Positions 1 to 11,520 of a stretch of DNA of 64,000 nt are shown here, piece after piece; within the stretch, counting starts at the first letter, position 1, and each line of letters opens with the position of its first letter. The notes beneath the pieces are model-generated. The model did not search any database, had not been told where the DNA came from, and saw only the letters and a list, made by a program, of their open reading frames with translations. The stretch is from Pelmatolapia mariae. Its lineage: Eukaryota; Chordata; Actinopteri; Cichliformes; Cichlidae. Location of the stretch: contig NC_086232.1 in NCBI RefSeq assembly GCF_036321145.2, positions 17,073,130 through 17,137,129 of the forward strand, read 5' to 3'. The position numbers were made by a program, and so were the translations under genes.

Positions 1-814
1 CGACCTTAGAGCACGGCAATTGTGACATAACCTTTTTAATTTAGGAAACATGTTAGCAAAAGGCACGTGGCAATGGTGCCATTAATGCAGAGTGTGCCAC
101 CTGATGACATTCGATCAAATACTCCTTCTCCCATTTGTGCTTTAATGGACTGGTGCAGAGACCAGAGGGACAGCCTGTGGGGCTCAAAAGTCAAGCCAAC
201 ACACAACTGCCAAAACAATATCTCCTTTAATGCAAGGAAGCAATTTCATTTTCATCGAGTCGTATATTTAAATTCCTGTAAAACAACTACCATTATGTAA
301 AAAATAAGATGGCTTGTTGTGTCATTATTTGTACAAACAGAAGACAAATTCTAGTATTGTAATTGTATCTTACAAACCACTAATTAGCCAGTAATCTGCC
401 TTTATAGTATATAGTATCTAACCATAGACTGTAATCATTACACCCCATGGCTACATCTTGCTAACCAAACTAGGGATAGTTAATAACCTAGTACGCCACC
501 CTCTCATTTAAATGTTGTCACTACCTTTTCTCAGCATTTTCAAGCATCAACATTCTCCATTTTTTGCCCGTCCCAGACATGGATTTTTTTGGAGCCACAA
601 GTCACCATATTTAACAAATCCCATAATGCTAAGAAAGCAGTAACTATATATATCTTTAGAGGATAACGGATCTCTGTAATGGGCTAAAAGTATGCTTTTT
701 ATGCTTTAAATTTGGTTTATTTTTTTAAACATCTGAGCCTATTTCACTTTTGTTAAAATAGGGAATAGGGAAAATAATCTGGCTCTGTCCAAAGTGAGCA
801 CTTCATTTCATCTC
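1..814. other. unassigned AT-rich sequence, no gene seen
   Basis: Short reading frames only, with no recognisable domain. No terminal repeats or transposon signature were found. It may be unique intergenic or intronic DNA. Confidence 0.5.
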
Positions 815-935
815 TCCATCCCATAGTGTAGTTGTTTACCCATTTGCTTGGCACGTGAAAGGTGCAAATCCCCTTTGCGGTTGCATCAGGAAGGGCAACT
901 GACGTTAAGCAACAGCTTGTGAGAAGGGAACAACT
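815..935 (+). mobile_element. tRNA-derived SINE fragment
   Basis: The block has an A-box-like TAGTGTAGTTGTTTAC near 825-840 and a B-box-like GGTGCAAATCCCC near 860-872, spaced as in a tRNA-type pol III promoter. It is followed by GGTTGCATCAGGAAGGGCA (about 879-897). The same head and the same following phrase recur at 47556-47700, so this is a repeat family and not chance. The phrase is also similar to sequence at the 5' side of the RTE LINE near 26.6 kb. The 3' end is lost where a minus-strand SINE tail begins. Confidence 0.55.
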
Positions 936-944
936 GAAAGTAGC

Positions 945-1075
945 TTTTTACCATCCATTTTCTTCTACTTATCCAAATCAGAGTTGCAGGGAGGCTGGAG
1001 ATGTCACAGGGCGAGAGACAGGCTCCACCCTGGACGATCACCAATCTGTCACCAGGGTAACACTCGTGCATCAAT
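945..1075 (-). mobile_element. SINE 3' tail fragment, GGAT-tailed family
   Basis: On the minus strand this reads as a diverged copy of the element seen intact at 43838-44202. It has the phrases for the gap between 'gacagattgg' and 'ggataagtagaagaaaatggatgg', ending in a GGAT-type tail. Only the 3' part is kept. Related tails occur on the plus strand at 7588-7785, 15846-15982 and 30583-30707. Confidence 0.55.
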
Positions 1076-3848
1076 GAGGAGCACAGCTAGCTGCAAGCAC
1101 TAATGTAATTAGCACTTAGTTTGATTAAACTGCACTGTGGTTATTTCTCTTTTAGAAATCTGCTTTTGATAAATATTAAAGAACACACACGCAAGTCTTT
1201 GGATATTTAGAGTTTTTGCAGTACATATAAACAAGGGCCATATGTGTTAGGTTTTTGTGCATTTAACTTGAGATATCACGCCTGCGTTTAATGCTGTTTG
1301 AAGGTGGGAAAACAGTTTGTATGATGAAAATTTTGTCAAAATTAGAATTCCTCTCACACTCTAGTTACCCCTGAGTGTCACTGCTAACTTGACACCTCGG
1401 CTCAAAGAGAGGAGCTGTAAAAGCAGAGATTAAACTCTTGACTTGTTGAGTATAAACATTTTATGCATCTTGTTGTGCTGCAATCCATTTATTTCATTTT
1501 TCATTTAAAGAAGCATGGTTACAAAATATCACTTTCTCATTTTCTCCTCTATTAAAACACCAGCATCTCAATATTTTATCACTTTGTTGTTATTTAGGAA
1601 ATATATTTTTCTGTGCATCAAAAGAAACAATTATCAAACTTTGTGTGTATGAAGGTCTTATAATTATTCAGTTTCCACTCGTGTGTGGGCAGCCAAATAG
1701 CACACTTGACCAGCAGGGTCTCAGTCATGCATGCTTTCTTTGGGTATTAGGATGCTAATTCACATGCTCTGTGGGTGCAAAGTTGCAGAAGCATGGAGGA
1801 AGCTGGTAAATAAATTTTCAGGTATGCACCAATGAGCAGCTTCCATTTAAATGAACGAGGGCCCAGCTTGTAATCTGGTTTCTACTTCTAAATGCATCCA
1901 TGGCTTCACCAGTAAGTTTGCTGTCTGTGGTCCATTTGGTCACTCACAGTGTTGCAAAAAAAAAGATTACAGATCACAGACAGAATAAATCAGATGTCTG
2001 TAAAATTGTTGACGCAACACCTTTGACTACAATCAGTGTCACTTTTTATTCTTCTTTTTTATTCTATTATTCTTCCTTTGATCAGTTTGTGTTATTGTTG
2101 CTATTTTAACAGGTCATAAGAGTAAACACAGATATAGTAGACAAAATGAATTATGCTTCGTTATATTTAGTGTGTCACAGGCCCTCCAATGAGCCAGGCT
2201 GCACAATATCTGCTACGGCCAATCTAAATGAAAAGAAACATAATTCATGTTTCTTATTTCATAATTAATCCTAACTATTACCCAGCAAAGATGTGACAAA
2301 ATGGTTCTGCCAGAAGAGCCTGTACTATATCTGTAGGTAAACATTCCCTAAAACTACAACTACCAAATATTTAAAAGTCTGTGAATGATCAGAAATGATC
2401 AGGTGCTGTCCACTAATGGGGGGAGAGGTTAATAAATCTTAATAAAAACAAAACAAAACAAAAAACACCAAAATCTTTTGTTTTTCCTCTTCTTCTTCCT
2501 CTGCACTTAGCACTTTTTAGATGAAAAATAACTTCCACTCTTACTTAATTACCACTATTTTATGGTAATCTGTACAACTAAATACTGTGAAAAGTCTGGA
2601 TAATACAGGAGAGTTGAGAGACCTGAGCTTTTAAAGAGTTTGTTTATCTTATCGCCCAGGACTGCCTACACAGCACACCCACTTCTACTAATATTACTTC
2701 AAAGCTTTTAGTGCTCATCGTGTGGATACTTCATTTATGCTGAGAATAAAGAACCCACAACATTTAGACTTCACTCAATAATAACAGTCCATCTTTATGA
2801 GGTTCCAGTAGTAGGATTTATAACACTGATTGGATCCTAAACATACAAAAAACTAAAGTTGTATCCTCCTTTTCAATATAACTCTAAAAAGTGTCATTAA
2901 AAATCTTGATATGTTTAGATATGTTTTATACCAGAATCCCACTGGGTAGTAAATACCTCACATTAAACAGGCACAATGAGGGGTCATTCACATCAATAAA
3001 CAAACGGAAATATCAGGAGCTTTTAGAGGGTGTTTACAGGAAACTACATTGGCTTGGATCGTCTGAACTCTGGAGCATTTTGTTCATTACATTTGGTTTA
3101 TTGAGGCAGATGAAAATGATGACATCAAATTCAGGTGCACACCCAATGACCAGACTCACGCTGCAAGCATTTTTCCAACAGGAAACACACACGTACACAC
3201 AGCCATAAAAAGTAAACAGAGAGACAGTCTGTTTGTGACGGAGGAAAAAAGCTCCATAAATTCACCTGATTTATCTTTTCATTATGCCGCCCTCATACTG
3301 TTTACCTTTTTTTCTGATCTGTGCGCCAGTAAAACCACTATGAAAGATATAAGCACAAGGAGATTACACAGTTTGATTCACCCTCAGAATAAACATTTCA
3401 CAAACAACTGTTTGGATTTTTTTCCTCCATCATAGCATCAGTGGGGATTATCGGGAATTTTAGAGAAGTCGTGTTGTCAGACTATCCACTGATGTGTGTG
3501 ACATCCAAAACGCTCATGTCATAATTGAATGACATGAGCATTAGGTGCAACAAATCTATTTTAGTCCTATGTAACTCAAACCCAGCTGGGTTGATGTTCC
3601 CAACTGGATGGATTATGGTCTAGTCTTCCTCAGATAAAGCCCTCATTTTTCCAGTTGCAGTTCCCCTCAGCTCTGTACTTTATCTAAGTACTATTATTTG
3701 ATATTAGCCAAACTAAAATTAATAAATACAATTCAAAATAAAAAAATTTTGAAAATAAGCAAAATGTAATGTTATGCAAATATTACAAACCTGTATTTTA
3801 TTTGTAATGTAACATAGAAAACATATGTTAAACAACTGTTTAAACTGA
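1076..3848. other. unassigned sequence, no gene seen
   Basis: Low-complexity A and T runs and short frames only (the longest is about 105 codons near 2.9-3.2 kb, with no recognisable domain). No terminal repeats were spotted. Confidence 0.45.
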
Positions 3849-4305
3849 GAAAATAGAATAGAATAGAATAGAAAAGAATAGAATAGAATAGAATTCAACT
3901 TTATTGTCAATGCACATGTCACAAGTACAAGGCAACGAAGTGCAGTTTGCATCCATCCAGAAGTGTTTTAGCAATAATATAGATATATTACAGAATACAG
4001 ATCTATTATAGATGTGTTACAATGTACACGGTATGAAGGTATGTTATAAATATACTATAACTATAAGTATGTACAGGCTATAACTGTAGTGAGTGTACAA
4101 GCTATATACAGTTATACATATGGTTATCAATATGAAAAGTTATAGCAGATTATAGATATACAATTGCGAGTATTAATAAGCAGTTGTAGAACTATAATTA
4201 TTGTCTTGTACAGTATGATTGTCGAGTAGATAAAAAAAAACGCTAAATAGCAGATTCTGGAGAGACACTGAGCCTTGTGTTGTTCAGCGCCGCCATCTTG
4301 CTACC
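3849..4305 (-). mobile_element. short retroelement with pentanucleotide tail
   Basis: Read on the minus strand, the unit starts with GCAAGATGGCGGC (4289-4301), a match to the YY1-type motif found at the start of many TATA-less retroelement promoters. It ends with an AATAAAG signal (about 3899-3905) and then a TTCTA pentanucleotide tail (3849-3895). The body between is AT-rich, with many TATA-type words and no long frame. This looks like a non-LTR retroelement or an internally deleted derivative. The clade cannot be named from what is present. The poly(A) signal plus tandem tail is seen directly; the promoter role is inference. Confidence 0.5.
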
Positions 4306-5547
4306 AAAATGTATGATTTTCAGAAAAAATAAAGTCATGTTGAATTTTATGGCAGCAGCATGTGTCAGAACAAGTTGGGTTAAGGGACCCAGGTTCCCTT
4401 AAGGGCCCGAGGAAGATGAGTTTAGATGTTCATATATGTCTTGTAGGAGAGAGCTTTAACTTGTTGATGGCACAATGAACATTTGTACTTGTACAATTAC
4501 AGTAAAAGGTTTTTCTATTCTACTGTCTGGGGAATTAGATTTTTTAATTGTTTTTTGTTATTATTATTGTTGTTCTTGTTCTTGTTCTTGTTGTTAAATT
4601 TCATAACTGGAGATGAAAAGATACTCAGTCTTTTTTTCTAGGAACAACATCTACAGGCATCAGAAAAGCACAAAGCACCTCTGATGTTTACTTATTTTTT
4701 ACAGAGCTATGAGTCACCAACAGCAGTGTTGCGTAGAGCCTGTGTAACCTAAATAAGCTTGACATTAGCTTGTAATAATCCAGCTTTAGTGTTCTTACAT
4801 TTATCTGCCTGCATTTGCAACTTATTATGCACATTATAGCAGGTCTCTTTTGTTGCTAAATTGGTAGATCTTTTATAAAATTAGCTTGGGTTAAAAAGTT
4901 AATTCATTTACTCAGGATATAAATCCATTTTTCTGCCATAGATTTGAGTTCATTTTAAACAACAGCGTAAGAGACACATTAATTTGTTCCCCTCTCACTG
5001 ACACATTGACCCTTTAGCGTCTAATCTTTATCTATTAAATGCTCTGTGGTTTTAACTCCAGCTACTCTATGGATTACTGCACACGACAGTGAATTATGCA
5101 GGAGCATGAAGCCATTGTGTTTGGCTGCCAGGAGAGCTTGCCCCCTCTCTGTGACGCATTATAGATAGCTATGGAAATGAATGCAAGGACATGGAGCTAC
5201 ACCGAGAAGTCTTGCCGTCAGAGAAGTCTCACTCACAAACACAGTTTGAGGCCTGGATGAGAAAAGCTCTCTAATCTCAGCATTCGTTGCTCTCCACCAT
5301 AATAACACTGTTTCCTCTCTCTTAGTCTCTACATTAATTTGAATTCCTCTCTTTGAAGACTTTTGTCGAGGAGCTCTGTAATTAAGGCAGAGGAATCAGT
5401 GCCATTACTGACATGCTCTTATCTTTGTTGTTCAGATAAGTGGCCAATAGAAGTGAAATAAAACCTTGTTTGTGCTGTTGCCATTCCCAAAATATTGCAA
5501 TATCATGGTTCAGACAAATACATATGAGGGAGGTCATTCTGACAGCT
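4306..5547. other. unassigned sequence with a possible conserved block
   Basis: No gene is recognised. About 4980-5440 has balanced composition without repeat signatures and contains homeodomain-type words such as ATGGATTACTG (near 5070; GGATTA is an Otx/Pitx-type core). It is listed only as a place to test for conservation. Confidence 0.35.
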
Positions 5548-6110
5548 AATTTTGATTTTTAGTTTTGACTAAAACGTCAATTAGTTTTAGTCATAATTTA
5601 GGCATTAAAATTCTGATTTAGTCAACTAAATACCAAACCCGAAGTTGATTCATTTGGGTAAAATATAAAGTATAAAAGTTTGTTGTGTTTTTATCGGTTA
5701 GAGTTGATCCACACGGTTTACAAAGCAGCAGATTTTTCTTCACATCAAATGCTAAATGTGTCCATATGTCTGCTCTCCTCTGCCTCCCAGGTGCTGACGT
5801 TTTGTTGACTTTTCATGAGAAACCGGGAGCTCCCACCGTGTTTGTCGGTGGTAGATCAGATTGTGCACATTACAGCACAAGGATGCCTTTCCACAACTTA
5901 ATTAGTTCTGATGGATCTCAGCTCTCTAGAGTATTTTTATCTCATTTTTATTCGTTGGCGAAAGTGTCAGTACATTTCATCATAGTTTTTGTCCTCGTGC
6001 GTTAGTTTCTATTTAGTGATTTTCATCAGAAAAAAATGGTCGTTGTTGAAAACAATGACAAAAAATTATTACTCAGTGAAATTAAAACTGCTATAAAAGC
6101 TGCACACTAA
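5548..6110. mobile_element. hAT-like non-autonomous element (MITE), decayed
   Basis: Both edges are rich in imperfect TTAGTTTTGACTAAAAC-type words (5560-5630 at the left, about 6000-6090 at the right). This is the layout of an abundant teleost non-autonomous DNA transposon whose ends consist of 'tagtcgactaaaac'-like subrepeats. The interior (5690-6000) includes a 106-codon frame without a recognisable domain. The termini are too decayed to define a target duplication. The family assignment rests on remembered fish repeats. Confidence 0.5.
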
Positions 6111-6189
6111 GTAAATTTACATGTTGCGTGTCTTTATTTTCAACTCCAAAAATAAGCAAATATAGAATTGAGGTCTACCGCAACTTGGC

Positions 6190-6436
6190 TTGGTTGCTGT
6201 TGTTCCCAATTGCTTCTCATGACTAACAGCTGACTGTGGAATTATTGAGTAGCGAGGAAATTTCACGACTGTACTTGTTGCACAGGTGGCATCCTATCAC
6301 AGTGCCATGCTGGAATTCACTGAGCTCCTTTCTTTTACAAATAATTATAGAAGCAGTCTGCACACCTAGGCGAAGTGACTGGAACACCTGAATTCAATGA
6401 TTTGAATGGGTGACTGAATACTTCTGGCAGCGTATG
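6190..6436 (+). mobile_element. DNA-transposon (Tc1/mariner-type) terminal fragment
   Basis: The run from 'ggaaatttcacgactg' through 'ggtggcatcctatcacagtg', 'gaagcagtctgca' and 'ggaacacctgaattcaatgatttg' to 'gaatacttctggcagcgta' matches the 3' end of a very common fish DNA transposon. In other copies I know, it ends in 'aatacttttggcaatatagtgta'. No transposase is retained here. Confidence 0.5.
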
Positions 6437-7587
6437 TTCGCATAGAGCTGGAGAATTGTGAAACTGCAAAAATCACCCTGAATCTTCAATTTAAGAAACT
6501 CTCATATATTTTTATTTGTGAACTTTGTGACTTATTTCATTCCTGTTGCAAAGATATAAATACTAAATAAGAAGATGAGGACAAATTAAGCCAAAGCAAT
6601 AAAGAAGACAAAGAATAATGTTTTTAGCCTCAAGTAGTTCCACTTTGCTCTGCCCTCTGCCTCTCTTCAGAGTCTCCAGCTGTGATGTGCTCTGTAAAAA
6701 ATGATGTTAGTGGACTAAGTGTTCCCCAACACCTCCCCCAACCCCCGCTGCAGGCAGAGAAGCACAGATCTGTAGCCATGCTAGTCCAGAGGAGCTCGCC
6801 CCTGATGCCTACTTAATATTTGACCCTAAGGAATGGTACCTTGGGGATTCTGAACTAGGGGAAAAGAGCTGCTTTTTAGTTGAGCGGTTTGTGAGAAGGA
6901 GATCAGAGGACACCTGAGCGTGTTGACACCTTTATTTCTCTCTAGGAGGAGATGGAAAAAGTGCATTAAAATTCAGCCCCTGCCTTTCCAGGTCAGCTGT
7001 AAGCAGAAAAGCTATAGAATGTGCTGCTTTGCTTTTGTGCAGCATCCACTGCTCGTGCTTGTTGGTGTTTGAATGGACAGCAGCAGGAAACAGCTTTCCT
7101 GAAATGACTGCAGGCTACAGAAAGCAACCTGCTACACTTTGGTAGCAGGATCAAACCCTGGTGCGCCAAGAAAACAGTAGCTGGTTAAGATTTATTTTAA
7201 CAGTGATTTACTGACTTTATGCAGAACAAGAACAAATAAACCAATTTAACTCAAATAAGATAACTGGCGCACAAGATACCCAGATGGTTAAAATCTAAGG
7301 TAAAAGCTTCTTAATCTGATCCATTTTCCAACTAAAACATAATACAAGGCAACAATCAAGATGGGACAATATCAAACTCTGGATTAATTTGGTGTCAAAC
7401 TCTTGTAAATCTTTTAACTACAGAAATTTCATTTCCCATTTCAACAAATATCTTATAAATGTTCTGTGTGGGATCATTTGCTGTGAGATTACGTCATGGA
7501 GCTTGCTCACATTGACTTAATCAACATGCACACCATGTATAGAAAAACTAATTGTCTTATACATATTCAAAATGTTGATTAGTTATC
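6437..7587. other. unassigned sequence, no gene seen
   Basis: No domain-bearing frame, terminal repeat or RNA gene was recognised. Confidence 0.45.
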
Positions 7588-7785
7588 GGGGTTAGGTTTA
7601 GTGATAATTCTAAATTGCCCACTGGGTGAATTATTTCTGTCTCTCTGTGTTAGCCTTGCATTATATTGGCGACCTATCCAGGGTGCACCCTTCCTCTCGC
7701 CCTATGGTAGCTCAGATATGCTGCAGTCCAACCACAACCCTGATGAGGGGAAATGGAAGAGAAAGGATGGATGCATGGATCTTTA
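7588..7785 (+). mobile_element. SINE 3' fragment, GGAT-tailed family
   Basis: It shares 'tctaaattgccca', 'tattggcgacctatccagggtgcaccc' and a terminal GGATGGATG-like tail with the complete SINE at 43838-44202. The tRNA-like head is missing. Confidence 0.6.
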
Positions 7786-8945
7786 TCCATTTAACTACTG
7801 ATTGCACCTGAGAATCCAAAATTACTGAACTGTTGTAATGATTTTACTTAGGACAAGCAGGTAACTTGGATGACCATTAGATCCACAAATTTAATTTTTC
7901 CATTTTTCCACAGAGAAACTACTTTAGCTAGCATGGTAGCTATCCTTACTAGTGCATATATACTTTCAATGAAGCTCTGATTAATAATAATAGGCAGAGA
8001 AACTAAATTCAATTAACAATTTTAAGCTAAATTCATTCGTTGTACATGTTTTGATCATTTTGTGTGTCAGAATGTGGCTGTTTAGCCCCAGAAATGGTCA
8101 AAATGAACATGGTACCTTTAATTTACTATATTGTAAATTTGCTCATTTAAGACTTTCATATAAAAAAATAATTTCTAGTTACATCAAAGTGTTTTTTTCT
8201 TTCATCCAAGAATGGCATGAAGTAATTCCATTTGTTAGACCAAAATGTAAGACTGCCATCTGATGTGCGTTTTTTGATGAGCCCACCACATTTTAACTAA
8301 CAAACAAAGACGACTGATGTCACATATTACGCAAAACTATAAAGCCAGGAGAAAGTACATGTTTACCTTAACCAGAATGATATCATGGCTAGACATACAG
8401 TACTGCTCTTCCTTTGTAAAGCAGTGCATTACATTTTGACAGAAGGGATTAAAATCGCAGTCTGTGCTCTTCATAAATACAACCAATCACTGGCATTTCT
8501 GCCGCCTGAGCAAACATGCATAAGCAGCAGATAACACAAAGAATTTGGTTAAAATTAACAGAGAAACTTTGCCAGGGAAAAATCCCAACAGAGTGCAGCA
8601 GAAACAGAAATGCTGCTGCCAAACATTTGTGTCTGTGATCACTTGGACTAGATCCTCATTGAATGCAGTTCCTCTTTTTTATTTTTTTTCCAAAACAGCT
8701 GCCGTAAAACCACCAGTCCAAGGGAAGACAAATAAGGGCTTTGCCATCTTCCCAGAGTTTAGTCCAGTGGGTGGTGCAGTACACGGTACAAAGCAACTGA
8801 AGGCTAATGATGTGAAAAGCTGTATTATTAACCTGCGATTATGGTGCTAATCTTGGGCAGGCTAAGCATGCCAAGTTGTTTACAGGTTTATAGAAGCAGC
8901 ATGTATGAATGTATTGCTTTAACTGTTTAGGAAGCCATTCTACTA
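7786..8945. other. unassigned sequence, no gene seen
   Basis: Two frames of 70 and 101 codons lack any recognisable domain. No terminal repeats were seen. Confidence 0.45.
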
Positions 8946-9985
8946 TTTTTAGAGGTTTAAAATAATTTGGACAAATTACGATATTCTTAAATACTTTTAA
9001 TAATTGGGGAAAAAATCCTTTGCAGTCATTGAGTGCCTGAAGTGTAGAACCTTGAGATGCACTGCTATGCCTTTACTGCAGCCACCTTCACTCACTGCTT
9101 GTTTGTGGGTCTTTCTGCATTTTGTTTTGTAAATTAGAAAAGCATGCTCTATTGGGCTGAGATCAGGTGACTGGCTTATGCATTGAAGAATATCTCTCTC
9201 TTTTTTTTTTTGCTTTGAGAAACTCTTGGGTTGTTTTTCCAGTATGTTTTGAGCTATTATCCATTTACACTGTGAAGCGCCGTCTGATCTGATCAGCTTA
9301 GCAGCATTTAGCTGAAGAGCAGAGAGTGTAGCCCTGAACACTTCAGAATTCATCCTTCTATTTCTTCTGCTTCAGCAGTCACATCATCAATAAACATCAG
9401 TGACCCAGTTCCACAGGTTTCCATACATGACTGTGTCATAACATTGCCTCCACCATGTTTGACAGATGAGTTGGTATGATTTTGATCCTGAACTGTTCCT
9501 TTTCTTCTCCATAGTTTTCTCTGCTTATCATTCTTGTACAAGATTATTTTGCTTTTATTTGCCCAAAGACTCTGGACTAGTTTTAAACCCTCTGTATTTC
9601 TATTCATGAAAATGTCTTCCAGTACATTCATTTTTTTAAGAATGATGTCGATTATGGATGTCGCCATTCCTAACGTTTTGCTCTCTCTCAGATATGTTTA
9701 TTAATTTTTTAAATGTTTTTATTTCATCTTGGTAATATGTTATCCAAACAGAGAGAGAACAGATCACACTTGGCCATGAAACAGCTTGTTATCAGTGGCT
9801 ATAATTTGTAAACCATTAATTTAATGCTTTTATTCAACCTTTTGGGTGAATTAAATTATGCACTTCAAATGCATCTTCATAGTTTTATTTAAATCCACTG
9901 CAGTGGTGCACAGAGGCAAAGTTCCAAAATTGTGTCGCTGTCCAAATATTTGACCTTATTGTATATACTGTTAGTAGATACTAAC
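8946..9985 (-). mobile_element. Tc1-like transposon copy, decayed and internally deleted
   Basis: Minus-strand frames at 9350-9667 and 8997-9353 carry pieces of a DD34E transposase in the right order: a block around SVKHGGGNVM, then TGSLMFIDDVT, then MNSEVFRATLSA, then SQSPDLSPIEHAF near the C-terminus. These are hallmarks of the teleost Tc1 catalytic domain. The motif normally reading QxDNDPKH is destroyed, the reading frame shifts more than once, and the N-terminal DNA-binding half is missing. The element's 5' end is visible at about 9890-9985 (GTCCAAATATTTGACCT-like on the plus strand). A matching inverted end, TTGGACAAATT, lies near 8972. The copy cannot transpose. The N-terminal half of a Tc1 lies just to the right on the other strand. 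Confidence 0.75.
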
Positions 9986-10495
9986 ATTAAACCGGGTTGA
10001 AGTTATAAATTTCAAGGTCAGCCATGTGTGTCAAATCGCTATAAGACAAAAAAAGTCAGGCTTCAGACAGACCACACAAGCTAAAATTTTTAAAACATTC
10101 TTTCACATATTTTGGAGTGTTTTCTTTTACTTTTAAAAAAATTTAAAAGCATGTGGCTCGTAGCACTTCTGGTACTGAACTATCAGGATGTCCATTCTTC
10201 TTATTTTAGAGAACAAAACCCAATAAAACCTTCTTCATATAAAGAAAAAAAACTCAGCAAGCTGTTTAGCAATCATGGCCTGCCACAGAAAGCTGAGGGC
10301 AGAGAGTGGGCACAGATTAATGTCCTGCCAGGGCACAACCTTTGTCTTTGTTGATTTGTCTTAGAGCGCTGACGCAGCATACTCCAGTGAGTTTGGCAAA
10401 CAATGACATTGTGACCTTACTTACACACTGACTTCTAAGTTAGATAGAGAAAATGAAATACCTGTTTAGCATTGCGCTAACTCTCAGTGGAAACT
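9986..10495. other. unassigned sequence between two Tc1 relics
   Basis: No gene or repeat signature was recognised. Confidence 0.4.
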
Positions 10496-11062
10496 CTCGG
10501 GAGTATCAGCTCCTTAACATGTGCCACCCCCTTTTTAAAGAGACAGAAAGTAATTGGACAATTGACTCAAAGGCTATTTAATGGGCAGCTGTGGGCAATT
10601 CCTTCATTATATCATTATCAATTAAGCAGAAAAAAAGTCCTGGAGTTGATTTGAGGTGTAGCGCTTGCATTTGAAAGATTTTACTGTGAACAGACAACAT
10701 GCGGTCAAAGGAGCTCTCGATGCAGGTGAAACAAGCCATCCTTAAGGAGTAAAAACAGAAAAAAAAAAACCCATCCAAGAAATTGCTTCACTAGTAGGAG
10801 TGGCAAAATTTACATTTTCGTACATCCTGAGAAAGAAAGGAAGAAAGCACTGGTGAACTCAGCAACAGAAAAAGACCAGGACGTCCACAGAAGACAACAG
10901 TGGTTGATGATCACAGAATCATTTCCATCGTGAAGAGAAACCCCTTCACAACAGCCAACCAAGTGAACAACACTCAGGCGTATTGATATCCATGTCTACA
11001 TAAAGAGAAGACTGCATGAAAGTAAAACACAGGGTTCACTGCAAGGAGCAAGCCACTTATAA
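10496..11062 (+). mobile_element. Tc1-like transposon, N-terminal transposase half
   Basis: A 5' leader, 'gtgccaccccctttttaaagagac...aagtaattggacaattg', precedes an ATG at 10699 that opens MRSKELSMQVKQAIL before a stop. Further on, frames read through RPGRPQKTTVVDDHRIISIVKRNP, the GRPR-type linker and second helix-turn-helix region of Tc1 transposases, and end at TGFTARSKPL. The DDE catalytic domain is absent. Stops and frameshifts are present, so this is a dead fragment. It belongs to the same broad Tc1 group as the minus-strand copy at 8946-9985. A Tc1-type terminal word at 11275-11305 may be its 3' end. Confidence 0.75.
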
Positions 11063-11239
11063 GCTTTAGGCTCACTTGTTTCCAGTCCAGTCCATGTACC
11101 TGACCATTTTTCAGAAAAATGCTTTTTTTTTTACCTGTGAATCACTCGAGCATAGAAAAGTACATAACTCAATTGTACAAATGCCTTATATGCTGTATTT
11201 CCATTTATGTTTGCACATTTCAATAAACCTCTACATCTA

Positions 11240-11310
11240 TTGTCCATTTTCCTTGCAAAATATAAAGGAACAAGGGTTGGCTCAAGACTTTTGCATAGCA
11301 TTACATGTCT
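11240..11310 (+). mobile_element. Tc1-type terminal sequence
   Basis: The run 'gcaaaatataaaggaacaagggttggctcaagacttttgcatag' resembles the right terminal region of fish Tc1 elements ending in 'ggctcaagacttttgcacagtactgta'. It may be the 3' end of the adjacent copy after deletion of its catalytic domain, or a separate remnant. Confidence 0.4.
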
Positions 11311-11345
11311 GTCTGTATGGGTTTCTGTCTGTCAGTTATAATTAT

Positions 11346-11520
11346 GGTTCAGGTTGTAGTGCAGGTCTTTCATGACATGGAAGGTCAGTGGCTCAAACCA
11401 CTTCCTTGTATCCTTATTGAAGTGTCCTTGCACAAGATACCAGACTGTCTTTGGTGCATCCACTGGTGTGTTTTCTCTTTTTAAAGATTTTACATCCCTG
11501 CTGGCTGAATGTTGGGGGAG
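11346..11520 (+). mobile_element. tRNA-derived SINE fragment
   Basis: A B-box-like 'aggtcagtggctcaaacca' is followed by 'gaagtgtccttgcacaagatacc'. The second phrase is characteristic of fish tRNA-derived SINEs, where it usually reads 'gaagtgtccttgggcaagatact'. The 5' head is blurred and no tail or duplication is clear. Confidence 0.4.
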
